Notes: a model not told the origin generated them from the letters alone. Shown: positions 26,255 to 34,843, numbered from the stretch's first letter. The stretch is DNA of 64,000 nucleotides from Melioribacteraceae bacterium (GCA_019638015.1 JAHBUP010000001.1:2512424-2576423); one strand, 5' to 3'. Numbers and translations are program-made.

Positions 26255-26578
26255 TTATTTTGTTGAATCGGCTAATCTTTCGGCAAGAGTTTTAATTAAT
26301 TTCTTTGAGATATCGGGATAAACTCTAATTATCTCTTCAATTTCTCCCTCAATCGACAATAGGTTAGAATCTTCGAGAGCAATAATATCGGCATTACGAG
26401 GACGATTAAGGATACGGCTCAACTCACCCACAATTACTCCCGGTTTTGAGTACTCAACAATTTTATGTTTGTTTTTAAATACTCCAATTTTGCCATCAAC
26501 CAAAACATAAAAACATTTAGCCTTATCGCCTTCTGCGGCAATTACTTCATCTTTTCTATACATTTTCATTGATGACAT
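26255..26578 (-). CDS. Cyclic nucleotide-binding domain protein
   Basis: A 107-residue protein consisting of one cNMP-binding beta-roll: DEVIAAEGDKAKCFYVLVDGKIGVFKNKHKIVEYSKPGVIVGELSRILNRPRNADIIALEDSNLL. The phosphate-binding cassette (GELS...R.AD) is recognisable but short, with NRPRNAD in place of the consensus R-T/S-A. There is no DNA-binding or enzymatic partner domain. It may act as a stand-alone ligand sensor. It lies 11 bases after prfB, probably co-transcribed. Confidence 0.8.
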   Translation of the reverse strand: MSSMKMYRKDEVIAAEGDKAKCFYVLVDGKIGVFKNKHKIVEYSKPGVIVGELSRILNRPRNADIIALEDSNLLSIEGEIEEIIRVYPDISKKLIKTLAERLADSTK

Positions 26579-26589
26579 ATTTTAACTCC

Positions 26590-27691
26590 CTAATTTTCAG
26601 AAAATTTCAACAGGTATTCTTTAATAAAATTATTTAATTCACCATTCATTACACCCTGAGTATCGGAAGTTTCATAGTTCGTTCTGTGATCTTTAACAAG
26701 ATTATAAGGATGAAAAACATACGAACGAATTTGACTCCCCCATTCAATTTTCATTTTATTTTTTTCAATTTCATTTTGTGCGGCTTCCTGTTTATCCACT
26801 TCAATTTGATATAACCGTGACCGGAGCATTTTCATTGCATTGTTTCTATTCTGCAGTTGAGAACGTTCAGTTTGGCACGCGGCAACAACTCCCGATGGAA
26901 TATGGGTAATACGTACAGCAGTTTCTACCTTATTTACGTTCTGCCCCCCCTTTCCACCAGATCTGTATGTATCAATTCTTAAATCCGCCGGATTTATATC
27001 AATTTCTATCGAGTCATCTATTTCGGGGATAACGTACACCGAAGCAAATGATGTATGTCTTCTTTTATTAGCATCGAAAGGAGAAATACGCACAAGTCGA
27101 TGAACTCCATTTTCGGCTTTCAGATATCCGAATGCAAATTCCCCTTCGATTTCTATAGTCGCACTTTTAATACCGGCGCCGTCACCATCCAGCCAATCAA
27201 CCAGATTAGCTTTAAATCCATTTTGCTCACACCACCGTAAATACATTCTCATAATCATCTCAGCCCAGTCCTGCGCTTCTGTACCTCCGGCACCGGAATG
27301 AATCGTTAGTATGCAATTCTTTTCATCATTTTTGCCGCTCAGCATACTTTTCAATTCGAACTTTGAATACTCTGACTTGAGTTTTGTTATCTCATTTTCA
27401 ATCTCTTTACGGAATGAGTCATCATTTTCCATTTCGGCGAGTTCAATAAATTCAATAATCTGCTTTTGCTGGGATGATAGTTTATTCCATGCATTCACCC
27501 AAATTTGCAATGATTTCGCTTTTTGCAGCAATCCTTGAGCGGTTTTTTGATCACTCCAGAATGTTGTTGACTCGGACTGATTATTTATCTCTTCTATTTC
27601 TCTTTCTTTTATATCTAATTTAAAGATAACCTCGTAGATTGCCGATTTTATCGCCTAATTCTTTTGCTGTTTTTAATTCTTCATCGAACAT
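26590..27691 (-). CDS. prfB: Peptide chain release factor 2, with programmed +1 frameshift
   Basis: Translation starts at ATG 27691, preceded by AAAGGAG, and gives 23 codons ending LRGYL before an in-frame TAA (27620-27622). A +1 shift at CTT-T continues into the long frame as [15 protein letters not shown] and on to the stop at 26590, about 367 residues in all. RF2 ends translation at UGA and UAA codons. Visible motifs: FWSDQKTAQ in the first domain, the GGQ loop in [21 protein letters not shown], and the codon-recognition region around [19 protein letters not shown]. The usual RF2 site has UGA; here it is UAA. The cNMP-binding gene follows by 11 bases. Confidence 0.93.
27620..27634 (-). promoter_or_regulatory. 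RF2 programmed frameshift site with UAA stop
   Basis: The minus strand reads CGAGGTTATCTTTAA. An SD-like GAGG lies just upstream of the CTT slip codon and is followed by the in-frame stop TAA. The layout copies the E. coli site (AGGGGGTATCTTTGA) except for the stop codon. Confidence 0.8.
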
Positions 27692-27715
27692 TTGTAGCTC
27701 CTTTAATAGTATTAT

Positions 27716-28030
27716 TTATTCAGTTTCAATTTCCATTCTTAATAATGCAGCCGCCAACGTTTTACCTTGTGCGTCATGTTTTAAAGAGACAGTCCCTCCA
27801 CCACCGAGTGTATTGTGAAGAAGGAAATTTAATGCGCGGATATTTGGCAGTTCAAATCGCTCAACTTTACCTTGACATATACCCTCAAAATGTTTTTTCA
27901 CTCTCTCAGCAGTAAGATATTTTGAAATTATCTCATACCCATTTTGATCGTAAGCAATTACACCAATATTTGCCGCATCCCCTTTATCACCACTTCGACC
28001 ATGTGCAATATCAATTATTTTTATTTTCAT
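27716..28030 (-). CDS. AtuA-related C-terminal (ferredoxin-like) domain protein
   Basis: A 104-residue protein matching the small domain that forms the C-terminus of some AtuA/DUF1446 proteins: KIIDIAHGRSGDKGDAANIGVIAYDQNGYEII, then RFELPNIRALNFLLHNTLGGGGTVSLKHDAQGKTLAAALLRMEI. It is encoded directly downstream of the main AtuA-family gene, so the two very likely form one enzyme from separate chains. The conserved GRSGDKGDAANIGV loop may bind a phosphorylated ligand; that is inference. The function of the family is known only genetically, from acyclic terpene and leucine/isovalerate degradation in Pseudomonas. Confidence 0.82.
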   Translation of the reverse strand: MKIKIIDIAHGRSGDKGDAANIGVIAYDQNGYEIISKYLTAERVKKHFEGICQGKVERFELPNIRALNFLLHNTLGGGGTVSLKHDAQGKTLAAALLRMEIETE

Positions 28031-28068
28031 TTTATCTCTTCTCAGTAAAACTTTTATTATTCATAATT

Positions 28069-28142
28069 CTCTGCGTGTCCTTTGCGTTTTCTGCGGTTAG
28101 GTTTTTTCTTTAAACGCAGAGTTCGCCGAGTTTTTCGCAAAG
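28069..28142. repeat. Intergenic CTCTGCG/CTTTGCG repeat with inverted halves
   Basis: The left half holds CTCTGCGT, CTTTGCGT and TCTGCGG in series. The right half holds their complements ACGCAGAG (28114-28121) and CGCAAAG (28136-28142). The halves can fold into a nested imperfect hairpin. Short elements with these words are widespread between genes in Bacteroidota. It separates the two AtuA genes. Confidence 0.55.
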
Positions 28143-28155
28143 CATGCAGATTTTT

Positions 28156-29520
28156 TTAACTTACTAATTTTACTTCATATTTAATTAGTTTTTTTGAAAT
28201 TAGCGCTGGCCAATAAGCTACAACTTCACTAGGTTTTGGTCTGCCTCCAGCAAATCCCGTAACACTCGGTGGACCGGTTAAAATTAATGGAGCTATTTCC
28301 TTTCCAAATCTCTCAACAGAATTATAGTCTTTGGAACGTACAGAAATCCTCAACATTATTTCATTTATTTCAGCTTCATTAATTTTTGAAGCAAGAGGAC
28401 CGTGACAAGAATTGTAGCCAATAAATTCAGTATTGATCTCATCAAATGTGAGGTTGAGGTTCTGCAATCTTTCTCTCAATATTTTATCTGCGGCTTTACA
28501 TTTTTTTAACGCATCTGGCCACGAGTAAGTTAATGACCCGGAAGCGCTATATCCATCATTATAACTGCACGAAACTTTATAAAACTCGGTAGCGGGAAAA
28601 CCTGTAATTCCAAATACTCTAACCTTATTTTTACCAACTTCTTCTAAATTAATTGAAGTAAAATCCGCAATGCAATCGGGTGTAATGTAATTTTTTGGAT
28701 CTCCAATTTCATAAACCAGCTGTTCAGAAACTGTTTCAATAGAAACTATTCCGCCAAGCGATCCATGTTTTGTGATTATGAATTCACCATTCGGAAATGC
28801 TTCGGCAATCGGGAATCCAATATTCGCATAATTTGGAACTGATTCCCAATCGGCTAAAAAGTTACCCCCGCTTGCTTGAGCACCGCATTCAAGAATATGC
28901 CCGGCGATTGTACCAGCCGACATTAAATTATAATCATTCATATCCCAATCAAATTCATAAATCATTGGTGCTAATGTTAAACCGGTATCTGTAGTTCTGC
29001 CGGTAATAACGATATCGGCGCCAAGTTTTAAAGCTTCGACAATTGGAGCCGCCCCTAAATAAACATTTGCACTTAGTAATTTATTTTTCACAATTGAAAT
29101 TGGTTCGCCAGTTTCCATATTACTTAATGAATTACCGGATTCAATAAATTCATCAATCTTGTTAATAATGTTATCACCGGTTACAACCGCAACTTTTAAA
29201 TCATTAAATCCAAGTTCTTTACTTATTCTTAAAATCTCATCAGCGCATGAAAGTGGATTCACTCCCCCGCCATTAGTAATTACTTTAATTCCTTTTTGCG
29301 TGCAAGTTGGCAAGATTCTTCCAATAAGTGGAGGTAAATCCTTTGCGTATCCAAGTTTTGGGTCTTTATTTTTTTGTTTTTGAAGGATTGACATTGTTAC
29401 TTCAGCGAGATAATCCATAACCAAATAATCAATTTCTCCTTCCATCACTTGATTATATGGCGCTTCAATCAAATCGCCCCAAAAGCCTTGCCCCGATGCT
29501 ATCCTAATTTTTTCTTTCAA
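28156..29520 (-). CDS. AtuA/DUF1446 family protein (acyclic terpene utilisation type)
   Basis: A 454-residue protein of the AtuA family: KIRIASGQGFWGDLIEAP at the start, DYLVMDYLAEVTMSIL, GIKVITNGGGVNPLSCADEI, VVTGDNI, LGAAPIVEALKLGADIVITGRTTDTGLTLAPM, HGSLGGIVSIETVSEQLVYEIGDP and VTGFAGGRPKPSEVVAYW. In Pseudomonas, atuA belongs to the citronellol/geraniol degradation cluster, but the enzyme's chemistry is unproven. The small C-terminal domain is encoded separately 125 bases downstream (27716). No acyl-CoA carboxylase genes adjoin, so the terpene pathway label should not be taken literally here. Confidence 0.82.
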   Translation of the reverse strand: MKEKIRIASGQGFWGDLIEAPYNQVMEGEIDYLVMDYLAEVTMSILQKQKNKDPKLGYAKDLPPLIGRILPTCTQKGIKVITNGGGVNPLSCADEILRISKELGFNDLKVAVVTGDNIINKIDEFIESGNSLSNMETGEPISIVKNKLLSANVYLGAAPIVEALKLGADIVITGRTTDTGLTLAPMIYEFDWDMNDYNLMSAGTIAGHILECGAQASGGNFLADWESVPNYANIGFPIAEAFPNGEFIITKHGSLGGIVSIETVSEQLVYEIGDPKNYITPDCIADFTSINLEEVGKNKVRVFGITGFPATEFYKVSCSYNDGYSASGSLTYSWPDALKKCKAADKILRERLQNLNLTFDEINTEFIGYNSCHGPLASKINEAEINEIMLRISVRSKDYNSVERFGKEIAPLILTGPPSVTGFAGGRPKPSEVVAYWPALISKKLIKYEVKLVS

Positions 29521-29572
29521 GGAATTTATTCCTTACAAGTATTTAATTATTGAGAGATAAATCATTCCTAAT

Positions 29573-30490
29573 TTACATCATTTTTGCGAATGTTAAGTGA
29601 AGTGAATCTAATTGTTCAACATCCTGAACTTCAAACCATTTTATACGATTGTCTTTCCTAAACCATGTAAATTGCCTTTTGGCATATCTGCGTGTATTAC
29701 GCTTTATTAATTCAGTTGCTCTATCAAGCGGTATTTCATTTTTTAAGAAGGAAATTATTTCTTTATAACCCACGGTATTAAGTGAATTTAATTCTTCAGA
29801 ATAACCCAATGCAAGAACTTTTTTTATTTCATCCACTAAACCCGCTTCAATCATTTTGTCCACTCTTAGTTCAATATTCTTATAAAGAATTTCTCTTCCC
29901 CATTCTATTCCGAACTGGATAAAATTAATATCGGTTTCCCTTTTATGCTCTTTATGTAATGTTAATATAGATTCTCCAGTGATATTAAAAATTTCCAGTG
30001 CTCTCATAACCCGTTTCCAGTTTGAAGGAAGCATTGTTGAAGCCGCGGCCGGATCAACTTTTATTAATTCATCATACAAATATTCATTACCGAATTTCTC
30101 TCTTTTAAGCCTCAACTCTTCTCTATATTCATCATCATTATCAACTGAATCAAAAACCCCATCAATTAGAGCTTTTACGTATAATCCGGATCCACCAACG
30201 ACAATTGGAATTTTATTTTTCGATAATAATTTTTCGATTAGTTCGAGAGCCTCCTTCTCGAACATATTAACATTATAGAATTGATTTGGAAGCAGCTTAT
30301 CAATAAAATGATGCTTAACTCGGTTCATTTCATTTTTAGATGGCTTCGCTGTTCCAATATCCAAATATTTATATATCTGTCGGCTATCGGCTGAAATTAT
30401 TTCAGTATTAAGATGCTCCGCAAGTTCAATGGCGACATTAGATTTACCCGAACAGGTAGGCCCGACAATAACTATTACTTTTCTTTCCAT
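29573..30490 (-). CDS. miaA: tRNA dimethylallyltransferase
   Basis: A 305-residue enzyme that adds a dimethylallyl group to A37 of tRNAs reading U-starting codons. It shows the P-loop GPTCSGKS (10-17), the catalytic region ISADSRQIYKYLDIGTAKPS, VGGSGLYVKALIDG, WKRVMRALEIF and the C-terminal RNTRRYAKRQFTWFRKD. It overlaps the upstream pcm gene by 16 bases, indicating one transcript. Length and motifs are normal for the family. Confidence 0.95.
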   Translation of the reverse strand: MERKVIVIVGPTCSGKSNVAIELAEHLNTEIISADSRQIYKYLDIGTAKPSKNEMNRVKHHFIDKLLPNQFYNVNMFEKEALELIEKLLSKNKIPIVVGGSGLYVKALIDGVFDSVDNDDEYREELRLKREKFGNEYLYDELIKVDPAAASTMLPSNWKRVMRALEIFNITGESILTLHKEHKRETDINFIQFGIEWGREILYKNIELRVDKMIEAGLVDEIKKVLALGYSEELNSLNTVGYKEIISFLKNEIPLDRATELIKRNTRRYAKRQFTWFRKDNRIKWFEVQDVEQLDSLHLTFAKMM

Positions 30491-31113
30491 CCTTCTTTAC
30501 CTATTAAAGGCACAAAAGCAAAATAGGGAACTTCTTTAATTAAAAAATCATCTTCGGCAACTTTTGTAATAATTTTTAGGGTTTGCGATTCTTTATTTCC
30601 AACCGGGATTATCATCTTTCCGCCGACGGCAAGTTGTTTTTTTAAATTAACCGGAATAGAGGGCCCGCCCGCAGTAACTATAATTCCATCGTAGGGGGCA
30701 AACTCCGACCAGCCTAATGTACCATCACTGCATCTTGCGGCAATTCTTAAATTTAGTTTATCAAATAGATTTAAGGCATTATTATATAGATCATGATTCC
30801 TTTCAATTGTAAATACCCTTACGCCTATGCCGGCTAATATTGCCGCCTGAAAACCGGAACCCGTACCAATTTCCAAAATTTTTTGATTGGGTTTGGGATC
30901 GAGTGCTTCTGTCATAAATGCAACAGTGTATGGCTGAGAAATTGTTTGTCCATACCCGATGGGTAATGCTACATCTTTATATGAATTTGGGATCATGATT
31001 TCGGGGACAAATTTATGCCGTTCAACTTTATTAAACGCATCAAGAACTAATTGATTCCTAATTCCTCTTTTTTTCAGAATTTCGATTAATTGTGCTCTTT
31101 CATTTTCATACAT
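30475..31113 (-). CDS. pcm: Protein-L-isoaspartate O-methyltransferase
   Basis: A 212-residue SAM-dependent methyltransferase that repairs isoaspartyl residues in aged proteins. The family stretch RHKFVPEIMIPNSYKDVALPIGYGQTISQPYTVAFMTE is followed by the SAM motif ILEIGTGSGFQAAILAGIG and GWSEFAPYDGIIVTAG. The C-terminus (LVPLIGKEGW type) is also present. It overlaps miaA by 16 bases and is divergent from the DUF2179 gene at 31189. Confidence 0.94.
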   Translation of the reverse strand: MYENERAQLIEILKKRGIRNQLVLDAFNKVERHKFVPEIMIPNSYKDVALPIGYGQTISQPYTVAFMTEALDPKPNQKILEIGTGSGFQAAILAGIGVRVFTIERNHDLYNNALNLFDKLNLRIAARCSDGTLGWSEFAPYDGIIVTAGGPSIPVNLKKQLAVGGKMIIPVGNKESQTLKIITKVAEDDFLIKEVPYFAFVPLIGKEGWKEK

Positions 31114-31188
31114 CGTAGATATCTTCTTAAATTTGAGGTGTAAAGATAAAAAGATAATGATTATTAATTTGGATTTTGGAGCAATAAA

Positions 31189-31707
31189 ATGATAGAACTA
31201 TTTGGCGGCGCCCTATTAATTATGATGATGAGAATAGCTGATGTTACGGTTGGGACCTTCAGAACAATACTTGTGGTTCATGGGAAAAAATATCATGCTG
31301 CCGCTGCCGGATTTGTTGAAGTATTAATCTGGATTTTTGCAATGCGTTATATTGTGACACACATGGATAATACCATTAATCTGTTCGGATATGCTATTGG
31401 ATTTGCCATTGGAAATATTTTGGGTATATCATTAGAACAAAAAGTTGCACTTGGTTATGTTCAGGTAAATATAATATCTACAAAGTTTACCGAGTTAATA
31501 GCTCAGCAGCTTCGGGATAGTAAATTTGGTGTTACCATAATTCCCGGCGAGGGCAAATCGGGGGATATTGAAATTTTGCTAATAATAATTAAACGTAAAC
31601 ATTTGAATGATGTAATGAATATTGTTGAAAGCATAGATAAACACGCATTTATTACAGTTCAACATTCGAGGCCATATCGTGGATTTATGCATGGCGCTCG
31701 AGTTTAA
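31189..31707 (+). CDS. UPF0316/DUF2179 family membrane protein
   Basis: A 172-residue inner-membrane protein. Hydrophobic helices at ~3-25, 42-62 and 68-88 carry the family segments MRIADVTVGTFRTILVVHGKK and GYAIGFAIGNILGISLEQ. The C-terminal cytoplasmic part (GVTIIPGEGKSGDIEILLIIIKRKHLNDVMNIVESID...) is the DUF2179 domain, known as a small ligand-binding fold in several membrane proteins. Function unknown. A TAAATTTG element at 31118-31125 fits the -7 promoter pattern. It is followed by the tRNA-Gly gene. Confidence 0.85.
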   Translation: MIELFGGALLIMMMRIADVTVGTFRTILVVHGKKYHAAAAGFVEVLIWIFAMRYIVTHMDNTINLFGYAIGFAIGNILGISLEQKVALGYVQVNIISTKFTELIAQQLRDSKFGVTIIPGEGKSGDIEILLIIIKRKHLNDVMNIVESIDKHAFITVQHSRPYRGFMHGARV

Positions 31708-31790
31708 AAAATTTTTAATGGAATTTGCCTTTAATGATATTGGAATGTTATATTTACGCCACAATTTTTGTAGTTCTTATAAATTTTTAT

Positions 31791-31863
<73 letters not shown>

Positions 31864-31870
31864 CTACAAG

Positions 31871-31894
31871 TCCCGATTTTTCGGGATTTTTTTT
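31871..31894 (+). terminator. Intrinsic terminator after tRNA-Gly
   Basis: TCCCGA-TTTT-TCGGGA stem-loop followed by eight T, starting eight bases after the tRNA. Confidence 0.8.
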
Positions 31895-31943
31895 CTATGT
31901 TCATAATACTCTAAACTCTTCACTCTACGTTCTTCACTAAAAT

Positions 31944-32017
31944 GGCGCTGTACCCAAGTGGCTTAAGGGGAAGGTCTGCAAAACCTTTATTCGTCGGTTC
32001 GAATCCGACCGGCGCCT
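31944..32017 (+). tRNA. tRNA-Cys (anticodon GCA)
   Basis: A 74-nt cloverleaf with acceptor GGCGCTG/CGGCGCC, anticodon loop CTGCAAA (GCA) in an AAGGT/ACCTT stem, T-arm GTCGGTTCGAATCCGAC and discriminator T (position 73), a common Cys identity base would be U. Confidence 0.95.
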
Positions 32018-32020
32018 CAT

Positions 32021-32053
32021 AAAACCCCGAAAATAAATTGTTTTCGGGGTTTT
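32021..32053. terminator. Bidirectional terminator between tRNA-Cys and the esterase gene
   Basis: AAAACCCCGAAAA (32021-32033) pairs with TTTTCGGGGTTTT (32041-32053) around a 7-base loop, with further T-runs on the plus side. The symmetric A/T flanks let it serve tRNA-Cys (plus) and the esterase gene (minus). Confidence 0.85.
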
Positions 32054-32073
32054 TTATTTTTTGAATCAAGTCA

Positions 32074-33396
32074 TCATTTTATAAGAATCATTTTTTTTGT
32101 GCTAGTTTTACCGTCACATTTAAGATTGTAATAATAAACGCCGCTCATTAATCCGATACCATTAAAATTAACCGAATAATTACCTGCTTGTTTTTTTTCA
32201 TTTACCAACGTTTTTACTTCTCTTCCTAACAAATCATAAACTCTTAGCGAAACAAATTCAGCGTTTGGTATTGAGTAATTAATAATTGTTTCAGGATTAA
32301 AGGGGTTTGGGTGGTTTTGTTCGAGTTTATATTCATTAAGAATAAGAGAATTCCCATCATTATAAGTAGTTGTAATTATTCCATTGTTATAATATAAACT
32401 GTTGGAAAAATTAGATTTCTGAAAATGATAATTAACTGCTTGTAGTTTGAAGGTGTCAATAATATTATTAGGTTTAAAAGTATAAGAATTAATTCCATGT
32501 TCTACCGTTGCTATCAATCCTTTTGAATTAAATATATTATAGTACCAAATTTTTTCTGGAGCAGAAGATTCATTTCTTTTGTAATTCCACTGTAATTTAA
32601 TTTTATCTGTTATACTTCCGGTTATTACCATTTCTCCATCAAATGGTTTGTATTCATTCATACTTTTATCGAATGAAAACATCCAATCATAAAACGATGG
32701 TTCTGACTGTGCCTTATCCCAAATCGAATGTCCATAGCCAATATAATTTGTATAACGCATCTTTGTAGCGCCTAATTCCATTAACCTGTTGTAAACACGT
32801 TCTGTTAAATCCGGTGGATTAATTTCATCTTTACTGCCATGAAACATCCAAAAAGGAGTTGATGCGATTCTTTCTGCCCAGTGAGCAAATCCTCCACCAC
32901 AAATTGATATACCCGCGGCAAATTTATTGGGAAGTTTATGCAATAAATCAAAAACGCCTTCACCCCCCATCGATATGCCATAAATATATAAACGATTTGT
33001 ATCAATAGAATATTTCAAAATCAAACTGTCAAGAAGCTGCATTGCAGTCTGTGTTGGTTCTGATAAACTGGAGAAGTCAGTACCCTCCCATTTCCAGCCA
33101 CTCCAGTCGCCCCAATCTACCGGAGTTTTAGGTGTATAAACAAAACAAGGATTTTTAGATTGAAATAGTTGGTCATAAAATTTTAAATAGACAGTGTAAT
33201 TACTACTCCACCCATGAAGGAACATTACTAGTGGATAAGATTTTGAGGAATCATAGTTTGAGGGAATAAATAATCCATATTCCAGTTTCCCGAAAGAAGT
33301 TTCGAAGTATGACTCCGGCATCTTCTGTGCAAAACAAATCACGCCATTAAAGACTAAAAGTGCAACAAAACTAATTTTCCAAATATTTTTGATCAT
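32074..33396 (-). CDS. Secreted PHB depolymerase/dienelactone-type esterase with T9SS sorting domain
   Basis: About 440 residues. A signal peptide (IWKISFVALLVFNGVICFAQ) leads to an alpha/beta-hydrolase domain with oxyanion segment YPLVMFLHGWSSNY, nucleophile elbow GISMGGEG, acid region HGSKDEINPP and catalytic His in GYGHSIWDKA. A Fibronectin-III-like linker follows (~255-350). The last ~80 residues are a type A sorting domain (NHPNPFNPETIINYSIP... ending STKKMILIK), so export by T9SS is expected. The start is taken at ATG 33396 (MIKNIWKISF), the Met directly before the signal peptide, rather than the upstream in-frame Met at 33441. Substrate unknown: a polyester, feruloyl ester or peptide could fit. 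Confidence 0.82.
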   Translation of the reverse strand: MIKNIWKISFVALLVFNGVICFAQKMPESYFETSFGKLEYGLFIPSNYDSSKSYPLVMFLHGWSSNYTVYLKFYDQLFQSKNPCFVYTPKTPVDWGDWSGWKWEGTDFSSLSEPTQTAMQLLDSLILKYSIDTNRLYIYGISMGGEGVFDLLHKLPNKFAAGISICGGGFAHWAERIASTPFWMFHGSKDEINPPDLTERVYNRLMELGATKMRYTNYIGYGHSIWDKAQSEPSFYDWMFSFDKSMNEYKPFDGEMVITGSITDKIKLQWNYKRNESSAPEKIWYYNIFNSKGLIATVEHGINSYTFKPNNIIDTFKLQAVNYHFQKSNFSNSLYYNNGIITTTYNDGNSLILNEYKLEQNHPNPFNPETIINYSIPNAEFVSLRVYDLLGREVKTLVNEKKQAGNYSVNFNGIGLMSGVYYYNLKCDGKTSTKKMILIK

Positions 33397-33612
33397 AACT
33401 TTTACTTCCCAAATAAAATGATAGCTATAGTAAGTAAACAAAATCTATTAAAATTTCATTTATCTAATTGGATTTAAGATAGAATTATTAATTCAATAAA
33501 CATAGGTGAGAGTTTTTACTTCTTTCTCATAATTTACAATGGTTTAACAAATACTATTTTTAATTTAAATATTTTTGTCAGGAAAAATAATCAAATTATC
33601 TTGTGATCATAC

Positions 33613-33638
33613 AACAATATAAATCGATTTATATTGTT
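33613..33638. promoter_or_regulatory. Perfect 26-bp palindrome in the 33.4-33.8 kb intergenic region
   Basis: The half-site AACAATATAAATC is followed without a spacer by its exact complement, centred on CG at 33625-33626. It lies in the ~420-base gap between the divergent esterase and aldo/keto reductase genes, about 180 bases upstream of the latter. No T-run follows, so an operator is more likely than a terminator. Confidence 0.5.
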
Positions 33639-33678
33639 CTCCTATATCGAAACCTTTATCTGGAAATTTATGATTACG

Positions 33679-33698
33679 TTAATCGGGATAACGATTAA
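33679..33698. promoter_or_regulatory. Inverted repeat upstream of the aldo/keto reductase gene
   Basis: TTAATCG, six bases, then CGATTAA: perfect 7-bp arms, 119 bases before the start codon at 33817. The half-site differs from that of the 26-bp palindrome. The rest of the 33397-33816 gap shows only AT-rich sequence with no gene. Confidence 0.4.
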
Positions 33699-33816
33699 TA
33701 ATTCTTCAAAAATAATTTGAATTATTAATCTGCTCTTATTATTTCAGAATCTGATAAAGATTTACATATTTCAAATAAGTTATTATATATTTACCAAAAT
33801 TCTTTTAAAGGAACCT

Positions 33817-34746
33817 ATGAGCGTTAAAAATCCCTCATCAAAAAGAGAAATATTAATCGATCTCCCACCATTTATATATGGCACTACCCGTCTGGGGGAT
33901 GATAATATTCCATTCAGTACAAGAGTAGAAATAGCTTCCGAGGCAATGAAATCATTCGATTGGTTTCATACCAGCCATACTTATAATAATGCTCTAGATG
34001 TTTTGAGAAAGTCGTTTGACAGTGATAGAACTCAGGTTCCCAAATTAATTGTGAAAATTGGGTGGAATGAAATTTCAGAATTGAGAGATGTGATTTATCA
34101 GAATATTAATCCATTGGGAGTTGATAAGATTAATATTGGGCAATTATGCCTAGGGGGAAATTTAGCAGCCGATTATTCTAACGGTGGAAAATGTTTTGAG
34201 GAATTTCAAAAACTAAAAGATGAAGGCTTAGTTGAAAGATTTGTCGTCGAAGTTTTCCCTTGGACTAGTGCACCTCCGTTGAAAGCATTGCGAGCAGGTT
34301 TTTCTGTAGGAATAATAGATGGTTATATTTTTTACCTTAATCCTTTACAGCGCTTTGCTTCAAATGAATTATGGAATTTACTAAATGAAAAAGAAGAACC
34401 TATAATTGCGATGAGGACTGTTTCGGGGGGACCAGTTCATAAATTGAGGGATATCCCGGGATTTGCATGGAAAGAATATCTACAAAATCGTGCGGTAGAA
34501 ATCGCACCAATCTTTGAAGAATCGGGAATAAAAAGCTGGACAGAATTTTGTGTCAGATTTGCGCATAGTTTCAAATTAGTGAGAGCAACTGTGGGCTCAA
34601 CAGCAAATTTTGAAAATTTAATTGACTTTGCTGAAGCGGTAAAAAATATTACTCCACTCCCCAAAGAAATAATTGATAAAATAGAAAGATTACACACACA
34701 ATGGTCTGATACATTTGATATCAAAGCAGAACCTTGGAGTATGTAA
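33817..34746 (+). CDS. Divergent aldo/keto reductase-like protein
   Basis: A 309-residue TIM-barrel protein with the order of an aldo/keto reductase: IYGTTRLGDDNIPFSTRVEIASEAMKSF, WFHTSHTYNNALDVLRKSF, LIVKIGWNE, DKINIGQLCLGG, and a C-terminal VRATVGSTANFENLIDFAEA nucleotide-binding-like stretch. Against the family tetrad Asp-Tyr-Lys-His, the Asp position holds His (FHTS for FDTA) and the final His (QLH) is replaced by QLC, while Tyr and Lys remain. Normal redox catalysis is therefore doubtful. It stands alone on the plus strand after a gap holding two palindromes. Confidence 0.7.
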   Translation: MSVKNPSSKREILIDLPPFIYGTTRLGDDNIPFSTRVEIASEAMKSFDWFHTSHTYNNALDVLRKSFDSDRTQVPKLIVKIGWNEISELRDVIYQNINPLGVDKINIGQLCLGGNLAADYSNGGKCFEEFQKLKDEGLVERFVVEVFPWTSAPPLKALRAGFSVGIIDGYIFYLNPLQRFASNELWNLLNEKEEPIIAMRTVSGGPVHKLRDIPGFAWKEYLQNRAVEIAPIFEESGIKSWTEFCVRFAHSFKLVRATVGSTANFENLIDFAEAVKNITPLPKEIIDKIERLHTQWSDTFDIKAEPWSM

Positions 34747-34843
34747 CTAAATATATTGTGAAATTTATATACTCAACTGTACTTTTATCTGCTTAGTGTG
34801 ACATAAATAAAATTAGGTTATAAATATTAGTAAACTTTTAAGA

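Noticed and set aside
33397..33816. Small gene or ncRNA in the intergenic gap
   Set aside because: No frame with a start and family-like sequence; only AT-rich DNA with two palindromes.
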